From Ectothiorhodospira shaposhnikovii (GTDB lineage Bacteria > Pseudomonadota > Gammaproteobacteria > Ectothiorhodospirales > Ectothiorhodospiraceae), in the NCBI RefSeq assembly GCF_016584105.1, contig NZ_NRSM01000019.1:1-64000 (forward strand): a stretch of DNA of 64,000 bases, in the 5' to 3' direction. The notes under the pieces are model-generated. The model was not told the DNA's origin and made no database searches. It was given only the letters and a program-made list of their open reading frames with translations. Position numbers and translations under genes: made by a program. Below, piece after piece: positions 55,210 through 63,547 of the stretch (positions are counted from its first letter, which is position 1; each line of letters begins with the position of its first letter).

Positions 55210-56757
55210 GTGTCCACGGTGGTAGAACCTCATTCCGCAACAGCCTCCACTCACGCCAACCCGGATGCCCCCCACGCCGTGGTCATCGGCAGTGGTTTCG
55301 GCGGCCTGGCCGCCGCCATCCGCCTGGGCGCCCGAGGTTACCGGGTGACCGTGCTGGAAAAGCTGGATGCCCCGGGTGGCCGCGCCTATGTCTTCCGCAA
55401 GGACGGCTTCACCTTCGACGCCGGTCCCACCATCGTCACAGCCCCCTTCGTGCTTGAAGAACTCTGGCAGCTGTGCGGGCGGCGCATGGAGGACGACGTG
55501 GACCTGCGCCCCATGGATCCGTTCTATCAGATCCGTTTCCACGACGGCGAGGTCTTCAATTACTGGGCCGACGTGGAGGCCGTGCGCGCCGAGGTGGCCC
55601 GCTTCTCCCCCGACGACCTGAACGGCTACGATGCCTACATGCGCGACAGCGAAGCCAATTACCGGGTCGGCTTCGAGAAACTGGCCCATGTGCCCTTCAG
55701 CTCCTGGACCGACATGGCCCGGGTGGTGCCGGAGTTGATCAGGCTGCGGGCCGACCGCAGTGTCTGCGGACTGGTGGCCAAGCACATCAGGAATCCCCGT
55801 CTGCAGCAGGTGCTGAGTTTCCATCCCCTGCTGGTGGGCGGCAACCCCTTCAGGACCACATCGGCCTACACCCTGATTTCCTATCTGGAGCGGCGTTTCG
55901 GCGTCCATTCCGCCATGGGTGGAACCGGCCATATCGTCAAGGGCCTGGTGGGCCTGATCGAAGGCCAGGGCAATGTGGTGCGCTGCAATCAGGAAGTGCG
56001 GCAGATCCTGGTGGAGAACGGCCGTGCCACGGGCGTGCAACTGGCCTCCGGCGAGACCATCACCGCCGATGTGGTGGTGTCCAATGCCGATTCCGCCGCC
56101 ACTTACCGCTATCTGGTGCCGGAAAGCGCCCGCCGCAAGTGGACCAACCGGCGTATCGAGCGTTCACGTTATTCCATGAGTCTCATGGTCTGGTACTTCG
56201 GTACCAAAAAGCGCTATGAAGACGTCCCGCATCATTCCATCATCCTGGGACCCCGCTATCGGGAGTTGCTGGACGACATTTTCGATCACAAGGTACTGGC
56301 GGAAGATTTCAGCCTGTATCTCCATCGCCCCACCAAGACCGATCCTTCCCTGGCCCCGGAGGGTTGCGACACCTTCTATGTGTTGTCGCCCGTCCCCCAC
56401 ATGGAAAGCGGTGTGGACTGGCAGCAGCAGGCTGAACCCTATCGCCGCAAGATCGAACAATACCTCTCCGAACATGTGCTGCCGGATCTGGAAAACCAGG
56501 TGGTGGCTTCCCACATGATTACTCCGCCGTATTTCCAGAACACCCTGTCTTCCTTCCGGGGCGCCGCCTTCGGGCTGGAGCCGATCATGACCCAGAGCGC
56601 CTGGTTCCGTCCTCACAATCAGAGCGAGGATGTGGATCGGCTCTACCTGGTCGGGGCCGGCACCCATCCCGGGGCCGGTCTGCCCGGCGTGATTTCTTCG
56701 GCCAAGGTGCTGGACAGGGTGGTTCCGGATGCAGCGACTATCAAAGGTGCCCCATGA
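55210..56757 (+). CDS. crtI: Phytoene desaturase
   Basis: A 515-residue FAD enzyme that desaturates phytoene to lycopene (or neurosporene) in carotenoid synthesis. The N-terminal FAD fold is AVVIGSGFGGLAAAIRLGARGY and LDAPGGRAYVFRKDGFTFDAGPT, and the C-terminal carotenoid-desaturase signature is LYLVGAGTHPGAGLPGVISSAKV. It starts with GTG 55210. The stop overlaps crtB. The genes around it (crtC, D, F) point to the spirilloxanthin pathway. Confidence 0.96.
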   Translation: MSTVVEPHSATASTHANPDAPHAVVIGSGFGGLAAAIRLGARGYRVTVLEKLDAPGGRAYVFRKDGFTFDAGPTIVTAPFVLEELWQLCGRRMEDDVDLRPMDPFYQIRFHDGEVFNYWADVEAVRAEVARFSPDDLNGYDAYMRDSEANYRVGFEKLAHVPFSSWTDMARVVPELIRLRADRSVCGLVAKHIRNPRLQQVLSFHPLLVGGNPFRTTSAYTLISYLERRFGVHSAMGGTGHIVKGLVGLIEGQGNVVRCNQEVRQILVENGRATGVQLASGETITADVVVSNADSAATYRYLVPESARRKWTNRRIERSRYSMSLMVWYFGTKKRYEDVPHHSIILGPRYRELLDDIFDHKVLAEDFSLYLHRPTKTDPSLAPEGCDTFYVLSPVPHMESGVDWQQQAEPYRRKIEQYLSEHVLPDLENQVVASHMITPPYFQNTLSSFRGAAFGLEPIMTQSAWFRPHNQSEDVDRLYLVGAGTHPGAGLPGVISSAKVLDRVVPDAATIKGAP

Positions 56758-57881
56758 TCAGACTCCAGTCTTCTGAAAAGCGCATGTCCCGGCGCGCCGC
56801 CGATGCGGCGGCCTGCCGGTCATTGCTGTGTGACGGCTCCCGGTCATTCTATGCTGCGTCCCTGTTCCTGCCCCAGCATATCCGTCGGCCGGCGACCGCC
56901 ATGTATGCCTTCTGCCGCCTGGCCGATGATGCCATCGACCTGGATGAGCGGGGTGACGGCCTGGAACGCATGCAGGAGCGTCTGGATCGCATCTATGAGG
57001 GTGCCCCCATGGACATCCCGGCGGATCGTGCCTTTGCCGAGGTAGTGAGGCGCTATTCCATTCCCAAGCCATTGCCCCAGGCCCTGCTGGAAGGATTTGA
57101 CTGGGATACCCAGGGGCAGCGTTATCCCGACCTGGCTTCCCTGGAGGCCTACGGCTCCCGGGTGGCCGGTACCGTCGGCGCGATGATGACCCTGGTGATG
57201 GGGGTCCGCTCGCCCGACGCCCTGGCCCGGGCCTGCGATCTGGGGGTGGCCATGCAGCTCACCAACATCGCCCGCGATGTGGGTGAAGATGCCCGTAACG
57301 GCCGTATCTATCTGCCGCTGGACTGGTTGCAGGAGAAGGGGATCGATCCGGAAGAGTTTCTGGCCGATCCGCGCTTTACCCCGGCGCTGGGGGAGATCGT
57401 GCAACGCCTGCTCAAGGCTGCGGATGTGCTCTACGAGCGGGGGGCCGTGGGGATTCATGCCCTGCCGCCGTCCTGTCGCAAGGGTATGCAGGCCGCCGCC
57501 GCCCTCTATTCGGAAATCGGCCGGGAGGTGGAGCGCAACGGCTGCGACTCAGTCACCCGGCGGGCCGTGGTATCTCCGTCCCGGAAGATTCTGTCCCTTT
57601 ACAACATGTTCCGTCGTTGGGGCGGGAGTGATCTGCGGGTGGTCAGGGAGATTCTGTCCGAGGACCCGCTGGAGGCCAATCGTTTCCTGGTGGATGCGGT
57701 GCGGGAACAGGAAGTGCTCAATCCGGAGATTCGCCCCCAGGGGGTGGGCATGGGTCGGGTAGAAGATCGCATCATGTGGCTGCATAACCTTTTTCAGCGC
57801 CTTGAACAGCAGGATCGCTCTTCTCCACGGTCCGGTCGTGTTTCCCGCCGTCCGGGGGGAGGGACCCCGGTAGCCGGCTGA
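56754..57881 (+). CDS. crtB: Phytoene synthase
   Basis: A 375-residue prenyl-condensing enzyme that makes phytoene from two geranylgeranyl diphosphates. The two Asp-rich motifs are DDAIDLDE and NIARDVGEDARNGRIYLP, and SRSFYAASLFLP marks the N-terminal entry. ATG 56754 overlaps crtI; a second ATG ten codons in is possible. It is slightly longer than most (about 340) because of an Arg/Pro-rich tail. It is convergent with crtC. Confidence 0.95.
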   Translation: MIRLQSSEKRMSRRAADAAACRSLLCDGSRSFYAASLFLPQHIRRPATAMYAFCRLADDAIDLDERGDGLERMQERLDRIYEGAPMDIPADRAFAEVVRRYSIPKPLPQALLEGFDWDTQGQRYPDLASLEAYGSRVAGTVGAMMTLVMGVRSPDALARACDLGVAMQLTNIARDVGEDARNGRIYLPLDWLQEKGIDPEEFLADPRFTPALGEIVQRLLKAADVLYERGAVGIHALPPSCRKGMQAAAALYSEIGREVERNGCDSVTRRAVVSPSRKILSLYNMFRRWGGSDLRVVREILSEDPLEANRFLVDAVREQEVLNPEIRPQGVGMGRVEDRIMWLHNLFQRLEQQDRSSPRSGRVSRRPGGGTPVAG

Positions 57882-57895
57882 GTTTTGTGTTGCCG

Positions 57896-57926
57896 TCGGG
57901 CCGGGTCATGTACCCGGCCCGATTCG
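57896..57926. terminator. Terminator between convergent crtB and crtC
   Basis: TCGGGCCGGGT (57896-57906) and ACCCGGCCCGA (57912-57922) form a perfect 11-bp GC-rich stem with loop CATGT, followed on the plus strand by TTCGTTTT. It lies between two converging genes and probably serves both. Confidence 0.78.
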
Positions 57927-57929
57927 TTT

Positions 57930-59003
57930 TCAGCCTCTTGCCCTGCGCGGCATCCGGAACGGCAGCATGAGCTGCACCACGGTGGTTTCGAAGCGCTCCA
58001 GGGACAGGCTCTCATGAAATGCCAGCCCTGGTTCCCCTTCAATGCGGGTATCCAGCAATGACCGCACATAAAAAGGGGTATCCGTCAGGGTCTGTTTGAT
58101 CACGGCCTGGCCGTCATCCGCCCGGGTGGCCCGGTCGATCCGCCACCATCCCGAGATCGGCAGCCTCTGGCGCTGCGGGGGAGCGACATCCCGTACCCCG
58201 CCCCGGGGATCGAAGCGCAGGGCCAGCATGCGCTCCTGATCATCCCTCTGGGTGGCTTCATAGAGCACCACGGTGTCCCCGTTGGGCATGACGGCCCGCG
58301 ACCAGTCCCAGTACCGGAAACCCTGTTCCAGGGGTTCGGCCCCGATGTTGCTGTCCATGTAACCGTTGCCCTGCCAGCGCAATCCCGGTTGCCGCAGGTC
58401 CACTTCCACGCGTGCGCAGGGGGCGACCGGGCGCCACTGATGGCGCTCCTGCTGGTCCAGGGCGTAGCTTCTGGCCGCCAGGGCTTCGGGACGAAGCTTG
58501 ATGGTGCCACGGATGCGGGAGGGAATGGGTGCGGTGACCTCGTTCAGATGCACCGTCAAGCCGTCCGGACCCCATTCCAGGGCGCTGGGTCCGATCACCA
58601 GGTTGTCCCGATCCCGCTGCATGTCGCCACGACCGCGCTCGGTCATGGCCCATCGCCGGGGGGCGTTACCGTAGAGGGCGACATTGATCGACACGTGATG
58701 ACCGGGGTCTGGCGTGCCGCGACGGCGGGCGAGGGCATAGTAGGGTGAAAAGACGCTGCCGACGAAGGCGATCAGGGTGATGCCGTGGCGACCGTCGTCA
58801 CTCCATGCGTCCAGATACCACCACAGATACCCGCCCGGGGTTACCGATTCCGAGAAGTCAGGTCCTGTATCACGGTCCGTGCCGCCAGTCGTCCCGACAG
58901 GGTCGCCATGGGTACTCCCGCCCCCGGATGCACGCTGCCTCCCGCCAGGTACAGCCCTGGTATCCGGCTGCGGCTCTCCGGTCGGTCGAACGACGCTCGC
59001 CAT
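57930..59003 (-). CDS. crtC: Hydroxyneurosporene synthase (carotenoid 1,2-hydratase)
   Basis: A 357-residue protein that adds water to the 1,2 double bond of neurosporene or lycopene. The conserved core begins PGGYLWWYLDAWSDDGRHGITLIAFVGSVF and includes GYMDSNIGAEPLEQGFRYWDWSRA. The core starts at about 58856, just where crtD ends, but between there and 59003 this frame has no ATG, GTG, TTG or CTG. The nearest start is ATG 59003, inside crtD, giving an overlap of 163 bases and an N-terminal extension of about 48 residues of low-complexity type. The start is thus uncertain. Confidence 0.82.
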   Translation of the reverse strand: MASVVRPTGEPQPDTRAVPGGRQRASGGGSTHGDPVGTTGGTDRDTGPDFSESVTPGGYLWWYLDAWSDDGRHGITLIAFVGSVFSPYYALARRRGTPDPGHHVSINVALYGNAPRRWAMTERGRGDMQRDRDNLVIGPSALEWGPDGLTVHLNEVTAPIPSRIRGTIKLRPEALAARSYALDQQERHQWRPVAPCARVEVDLRQPGLRWQGNGYMDSNIGAEPLEQGFRYWDWSRAVMPNGDTVVLYEATQRDDQERMLALRFDPRGGVRDVAPPQRQRLPISGWWRIDRATRADDGQAVIKQTLTDTPFYVRSLLDTRIEGEPGLAFHESLSLERFETTVVQLMLPFRMPRRARG

Positions 59004-60343
59004 CCATGGGTCGCCCGGCCGTAGAGCGCGCCCCCCGTCGCCGGGAACAGATGCTCGAAGTCCGTCGGGGTGGTGATCATGTGTGGCGATTCGTTCAGGT
59101 CGATCTTCAGGCCACAGCGAGCCAGGAGCCTGAAGGTGCTCTCCTCGCATTGGGCAATCTCCGTGGGTTTGTAGTGATGTTGATCGCCGATTGGCGGGGC
59201 GTTGACCAGGCAGAGTAACCGCTCCGCGCCGGATTGTCCGTGACAATCATCATCCGTGCGGTCCTGGGCGCAGATATAGACCGTGGGTTCTCCGGGCAGG
59301 CGATGATGTTCGAAGATGTCCCGGAACTCCGCCTGGTAATCCCTGGAGAAAAAAACATTGTGCCGGATCAGGGGGAAGCCCTGGGGAATGGCCTTCAGGC
59401 TCCAGGTCAGGGCCGACAGGGAGCGTTGCCCGGGGTCCGGTCCCTGTGCGGCGCCGGCGATGTCGATGCCCAGGCGACCCCGTGCCAGGGCGCCCACATC
59501 CCCGTTGAAGATCACCAGGTCCGCATCCAGCGATGTGTTCTCGCCCAGGGTGACGCCGCAAGCCCGTCCCGCCCGGGTGTTGATGCGACTGACCCGGGTA
59601 TCGAAAAGGAACTGCACACCCTGGGCGGCGGCCAGTTTGCAGAGTGCTTCAGGCAGGCGCGCCATGCCGCCCTCCACGGTCCAGACCCCCTCCTGCTCCA
59701 CATGGGCGATGAGCATCAGGGTGGCGGGTGCCTGATAGGGGGAAGAGCCGCAGTAGGTGGAATAACGGCCGAACAGTTGTCGCAGGCGCGGGTCATGGAA
59801 ATGCTTGCCCAGGGCGCGCCAGAGAGTGTCATAGGGGGATATACGGATCAGGTCTCCGATGCCCCTGAGGCCGGAGCGTCTTACCAGGCTGGCAGGTGTG
59901 GGGCGGGAATCCCGGATGAAGGTGTTTTCAAGGGTCCGGTAGGTTCGTCTTGCCCGCTGGCAGAACTCATTGAATCGCCGGGCTTCTCCCGGGCCGGAGA
60001 AGGTACTGATGGCGTCGGCGGATCGCTCCGGGTCGGCAAACAGATCCAGGCGCTCGGTCTCGCTCCAGGCATGACGGGCCAGGATTTCAAGGGGTCTGAG
60101 ACGGATGTGCTGGTCCAGGCGGGTGCCCGCTGATTCGAACAGTTCATCAAACACCCAGCGCATGGTGAAAACGGTGGGGCCGGAGTCGATAGGGGCGCCG
60201 TCCACCATGACTTCCCTGATCTTGCCTCCGGGTTTTGAGGCCTGCTCCAGGACGAGCACCTCAATGCCCTGCCGGTTAAGCTCCAGTGCCGCGGCCAGTC
60301 CGGCAATGCCGGCGCCGACGATGATTGCTTTGGGATTGCGCAC
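58841..60343 (-). CDS. crtD: Methoxyneurosporene dehydrogenase (carotenoid 3,4-desaturase)
   Basis: A 500-residue FAD enzyme that desaturates hydroxy- or methoxy-carotenoids in spirilloxanthin synthesis. The N-terminal fold reads KAIIVGAGIAGLAAALELNRQG, then SKPGGKIREV and DSGPTVFTMRWVFDELFE; the C-terminal signature is LYLAGGSVHPGAGVPMATLSGRLAA. GTG 60343 was chosen because AGGAGG (60355-60360) lies 11 bases upstream and the family N terminus begins here; ATG 60412 or 60421 would place the start over the crtE promoter. It is followed by crtC. Confidence 0.92.
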   Translation of the reverse strand: MRNPKAIIVGAGIAGLAAALELNRQGIEVLVLEQASKPGGKIREVMVDGAPIDSGPTVFTMRWVFDELFESAGTRLDQHIRLRPLEILARHAWSETERLDLFADPERSADAISTFSGPGEARRFNEFCQRARRTYRTLENTFIRDSRPTPASLVRRSGLRGIGDLIRISPYDTLWRALGKHFHDPRLRQLFGRYSTYCGSSPYQAPATLMLIAHVEQEGVWTVEGGMARLPEALCKLAAAQGVQFLFDTRVSRINTRAGRACGVTLGENTSLDADLVIFNGDVGALARGRLGIDIAGAAQGPDPGQRSLSALTWSLKAIPQGFPLIRHNVFFSRDYQAEFRDIFEHHRLPGEPTVYICAQDRTDDDCHGQSGAERLLCLVNAPPIGDQHHYKPTEIAQCEESTFRLLARCGLKIDLNESPHMITTPTDFEHLFPATGGALYGRATHGWRASFDRPESRSRIPGLYLAGGSVHPGAGVPMATLSGRLAARTVIQDLTSRNR

Positions 60344-60370
60344 CTGATCCGTTGCCTCCTGCAAAGGCCT

Positions 60371-60399
60371 TTGACTCGACCGGGGGTTGTGTCTATGCT
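60371..60399 (+). promoter_or_regulatory. Sigma-70 promoter of crtE
   Basis: TTGACT at 60371-60376 and TATGCT at 60394-60399, 17-bp spacer, oriented toward crtE. Start expected near 60406. Confidence 0.6.
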
Positions 60400-60415
60400 G
60401 AGCACCAAGCATAAG

Positions 60416-60433
60416 TGACAACCTAACCTTACA
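60416..60433. promoter_or_regulatory. Imperfect PpsR/CrtJ site between crtD and crtE
   Basis: TGACAACCTAACCTTACA fits TGT-N12-ACA with one mismatch in the left half. It lies just downstream of the crtE promoter and upstream of crtD, so it could repress both. Weaker evidence than the crtI and bchC boxes. Confidence 0.45.
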
Positions 60434-60453
60434 CTACGGGGCGGAGGCAAACC

Positions 60454-61323
60454 ATGGATGCCATGACGCGGATTGAGCAGGCTTTGAACCAGGCGTTGGC
60501 CCGCGGGGAGACCCCGGCCTGTCCGCCGCTGCTCGCCGAGGCGTTGAGGTATTCGGTCTTTCCCGGTGGTGCCCGGATTCGCCCCCAGTTGTGCATCGCC
60601 GTGGCCCAGGCCTGTGGTGATGACGCGCCGGAGCTTGCCGATGCGGCGGCCGCTTCCATCGAACTCATGCACTGCGCCTCGCTGGTGCACGACGATCTGC
60701 CCTGTTTTGACAATGCCGGCATGCGACGTGGCAAGCCTTCGGTCCACGCGGCCTACGGTGAGCGTCTGGCGGTGCTGGCGGGGGATGCGCTGATCATCAT
60801 GGCCATGGAGACACTGGTACACAGTGCCGCCCAAAGGCCCGAGCGTCTGGCGCCGTTGCTGCTGACCGTGGGGCAGGGCGTCAGCGTGCCCTCCGGCATC
60901 ATCCCCGGCCAGGCATGGGAATGTGAGCCGAATGTGGATCTGGCCCAGTACCAGCGCGCCAAGACCGGTGCCCTGTTTGCCGCCGCCACCATGGCTGGTG
61001 CCGTTGCCGCCGGCCATGAGCCCGCCGGCTGGCGTGCCCTGGGCGAGAAGCTGGGAGAGGCCTTCCAGGTGGCGGATGATCTGCGCGATGTGGCATCCAA
61101 CCCGGAGGAGCTGGGCAAGCCGGTGGGCCAGGACGAGGCCCTGGGCCGTCCCAACGCCGTGGCCACCCACGGCATCAAGGGCGCCACCAAGTATCTCAAG
61201 CAATTGCTGGACGAGGCCATGGCTTCCATCCCGGCCTGTCAGGGCGAGGCGGAGTTGCGTGTGCTGCTGATGAAGAAGGCCGCCAAGTTCCTGCCCAAGG
61301 AATTGGCCCAGCAGGCCGCCTGA
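60454..61323 (+). CDS. crtE: Geranylgeranyl diphosphate synthase
   Basis: A 289-residue prenyltransferase supplying C20 diphosphate for carotenoids and for the bacteriochlorophyll tail. The first Asp-rich motif is in LVHDDLPCFDNAGMRRGKP and the second in FQVADDLRDVASNPEELGK. The start has GCGGAGG eight bases upstream. It is followed eight bases later by crtF. Confidence 0.94.
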   Translation: MDAMTRIEQALNQALARGETPACPPLLAEALRYSVFPGGARIRPQLCIAVAQACGDDAPELADAAAASIELMHCASLVHDDLPCFDNAGMRRGKPSVHAAYGERLAVLAGDALIIMAMETLVHSAAQRPERLAPLLLTVGQGVSVPSGIIPGQAWECEPNVDLAQYQRAKTGALFAAATMAGAVAAGHEPAGWRALGEKLGEAFQVADDLRDVASNPEELGKPVGQDEALGRPNAVATHGIKGATKYLKQLLDEAMASIPACQGEAELRVLLMKKAAKFLPKELAQQAA

Positions 61324-61330
61324 TACGATC

Positions 61331-62488
61331 ATGGCGCGCTGGCCAGGGAGGGTGAATGCCTTGTCCCGTGGTGCCGTCTGGCGGGGCCATATCCTGGCCC
61401 TGCGTAACCGGGTGCTGTCCAGTCCCCGTTTCCAGCGCTGGGCCGCTGCCTTCCCCCTGACCCGTCCTGTTGCCCGTCACCGTGCCCGCCGGATGTTTGA
61501 CATCGTGGCGGGCTTTGTTTATTCGCAGGTCCTGTACACCTGCGTCCATCTGCGCATTCTCGAGTTGTTGCATGAGTCGGGGCCGTTGACCATCGGGGAG
61601 TTGGCCGCTCGGGTCGATCTGCCGGAGGAGTCTTGCCTGTTGCTGGCAAAGGCGGCCTCGTCGCTGGATCTGATGGAATATTACGGTCGTGGACGCTGGG
61701 GATTGGGGGCGCAGGGCGCGGCCATGATCGCCAATCCCGGTGTTGCCGCCATGGTTGAGCATCATGCCATGCTCTATGCCGATCTGCAGGACCCGGTGTC
61801 CTTGTTGCGGGCAGGCAAGACCGGTCAGACCCGGCTTGGTCGGTTCTGGGCCTATGCCGGGCAGGAGCCACCCAGTGGTCTGGATGGGGAGCGGGTTTCT
61901 GAGTACACGAGACTGATGTCCGTCTCCCAGCAGTTGGTGGCCGAGGAAATTCTGGATGTCTTTACATTCAGGGGTTATGCCCGGTTGATGGATCTTGGTG
62001 GTGGGAACGCCACGTTTCTCTCCGCGGTGGCCGGCAGGGTGCCGGGCCTGGAGCTGGTTCTGTTTGACCTGCCGGCGGTGGCCGAGAAGGCGAGGGCCCG
62101 CTTTGCGGAGCTGGGTCTGGAACATCGCGCAACAGCGGTGGGGGGGGATTTCTTTGCTGACCCGCTGCCGCGGGGGGCGGACCTGATCTCCCTGGTGCGT
62201 GTGGTCCATGATCACAATGATGACCATGTCCTTGGGCTGTTCCGCTCCATCAGGCAGGTCTTGCCGGCCCATGGCGCATTGCTTCTGGCGGAACCCATGT
62301 CCGGCACTTCCGGGGCTGAACCCATAGGAGATGCCTATTTCGGCATCTATCTCCATGCAATGGGTCGAGGTCGTCCCAGGACACCTGCGGAATTGGAAGA
62401 AATGCTTCTTAAATCAGGGTTTACGCGTGTTCGTCTGATCCCTACCAGAACACCTTTATTGACACGTGTCATGTTGGCTCAACCCTGA
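61331..62488 (+). CDS. crtF: Hydroxyneurosporene O-methyltransferase
   Basis: A 385-residue AdoMet-dependent methyltransferase that methylates the 1-hydroxyl of carotenoids. An N-terminal winged-helix dimerisation part (about 60-150; LRILELLHESGPLTIGELAAR) is followed by the Rossmann methyltransferase fold with the AdoMet loop LMDLGGGNATFLSAVAGRVPG and LVRVVHDHNDDHVLGLF. It ends with a typical GFTRVRLIPT. Co-transcribed with crtE. Confidence 0.93.
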   Translation: MARWPGRVNALSRGAVWRGHILALRNRVLSSPRFQRWAAAFPLTRPVARHRARRMFDIVAGFVYSQVLYTCVHLRILELLHESGPLTIGELAARVDLPEESCLLLAKAASSLDLMEYYGRGRWGLGAQGAAMIANPGVAAMVEHHAMLYADLQDPVSLLRAGKTGQTRLGRFWAYAGQEPPSGLDGERVSEYTRLMSVSQQLVAEEILDVFTFRGYARLMDLGGGNATFLSAVAGRVPGLELVLFDLPAVAEKARARFAELGLEHRATAVGGDFFADPLPRGADLISLVRVVHDHNDDHVLGLFRSIRQVLPAHGALLLAEPMSGTSGAEPIGDAYFGIYLHAMGRGRPRTPAELEEMLLKSGFTRVRLIPTRTPLLTRVMLAQP

Positions 62489-62499
62489 CTGGGGGGTAG

Positions 62500-62539
62500 T
62501 GTTAGTTTGGGTTGACAACATTCCGGGTCACGCTAGACT
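62500..62539 (+). promoter_or_regulatory. Promoter and PpsR/CrtJ site of bchC
   Basis: TGTTAGTTTGGGTTGACA (62500-62517) is an exact TGT-N12-ACA box. Its right half overlaps a perfect -35 TTGACA (62512-62517), which is followed after 16 bp by TAGACT (62534-62539). Repressor binding would cover the -35. Start predicted near 62546, about 42 bases before bchC. Confidence 0.78.
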
Positions 62540-62587
62540 TACACGCATATCTCGTAGGGCCAAATCCGGTCCCAGGCCAAGACCCTT

Positions 62588-63547
62588 ATGAAAGCGACAG
62601 CCGTCGTCATCCAACAACCTGAATCCCTTGAAATTCGCGAGCTTGAGCTGACCGCTCCCGGTGCGGGGGATGTGGTTGTGGCGATTGACTGGAGCGGGAT
62701 CAGTACCGGCACCGAAAGACTCCTCTGGACCGGCAAGATGCCCAGTTTTCCAGGTATGGGCTATCCCCTGGTGCCCGGCTACGAATCTGTGGGGCGGATC
62801 ATCCAGGCGGGTCCGGAGTCCGGTTGCCAGGAAGGAGAGCAGGTCTTTGTCCCTGGTGCTTCCTGTTACGGTGAGGTCAAGGGGTTGTTCGGTGGTGCCT
62901 CATCCCGTGTAGTGGTGGCCGGCAGCAAGGTGGTCCCCATTCCCGAGCGCTTGGGTGAAGAGGGCGTGCTGCTGGCGCTGGCCGCCACCGCCTACCACGC
63001 CATTTTTCAGGGGCAGGCCGTGGATGCCCTGGCGCCTTCCCAATTGCCCGATCTCATTATTGGTCACGGTGTCCTTGGCCGTCTGCTGGCGCGGGTCGCC
63101 GTGGCGGCTGGCGCGGCCCCGGTGGTCTGGGAACTGAATGAATCCCGTGCGGCCGGTGCCGAGGGGTACTCCGTCATCCATCCCGACCGGGATGAGCGAC
63201 GTGACTATCACACCATCATCGACGTCAGTGGCGACAGTGCCCTGCTGGATACCCTGATTGCCCGTCTGGCGCGGGGTGGCGAGGTGGTCCTTGCCGGTTT
63301 TTACAGCCAACCGCTTTCGTTTGCCTTCCCGCCCGCGTTCATGCGCGAAGCCCGGATCCGCTGTGCTGCCGAATGGCGCGCGCCCGATCTGGCGGCGGTG
63401 AAGGCGCTCATTGATTCCGGCCGACTGTCTCTGGGCGGCCTCATCACACACCGCCGCCCCGCAGCCCAGGCCGATGAGGCCTATCGGACGGCATTCGGTG
63501 ATCCCGAGTGTCTGAAGATGGTGCTGGACTGGAGATCCAGCCAGTGA
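62588..63547 (+). CDS. bchC: Bacteriochlorophyllide a dehydrogenase
   Basis: A 319-residue medium-chain dehydrogenase that oxidises the 3-hydroxyethyl group in late bacteriochlorophyll a synthesis. It begins MKATAVVIQQPESLEIRELEL and shows GISTGTERLLWTGKMPSFPGMGYPLVPGYE, then the nucleotide-binding IGHGVLGRLLARVAV. Normal length. The stop overlaps bchX (GTGA), as in other purple bacteria where bchCXYZ form one operon. Confidence 0.95.
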   Translation: MKATAVVIQQPESLEIRELELTAPGAGDVVVAIDWSGISTGTERLLWTGKMPSFPGMGYPLVPGYESVGRIIQAGPESGCQEGEQVFVPGASCYGEVKGLFGGASSRVVVAGSKVVPIPERLGEEGVLLALAATAYHAIFQGQAVDALAPSQLPDLIIGHGVLGRLLARVAVAAGAAPVVWELNESRAAGAEGYSVIHPDRDERRDYHTIIDVSGDSALLDTLIARLARGGEVVLAGFYSQPLSFAFPPAFMREARIRCAAEWRAPDLAAVKALIDSGRLSLGGLITHRRPAAQADEAYRTAFGDPECLKMVLDWRSSQ

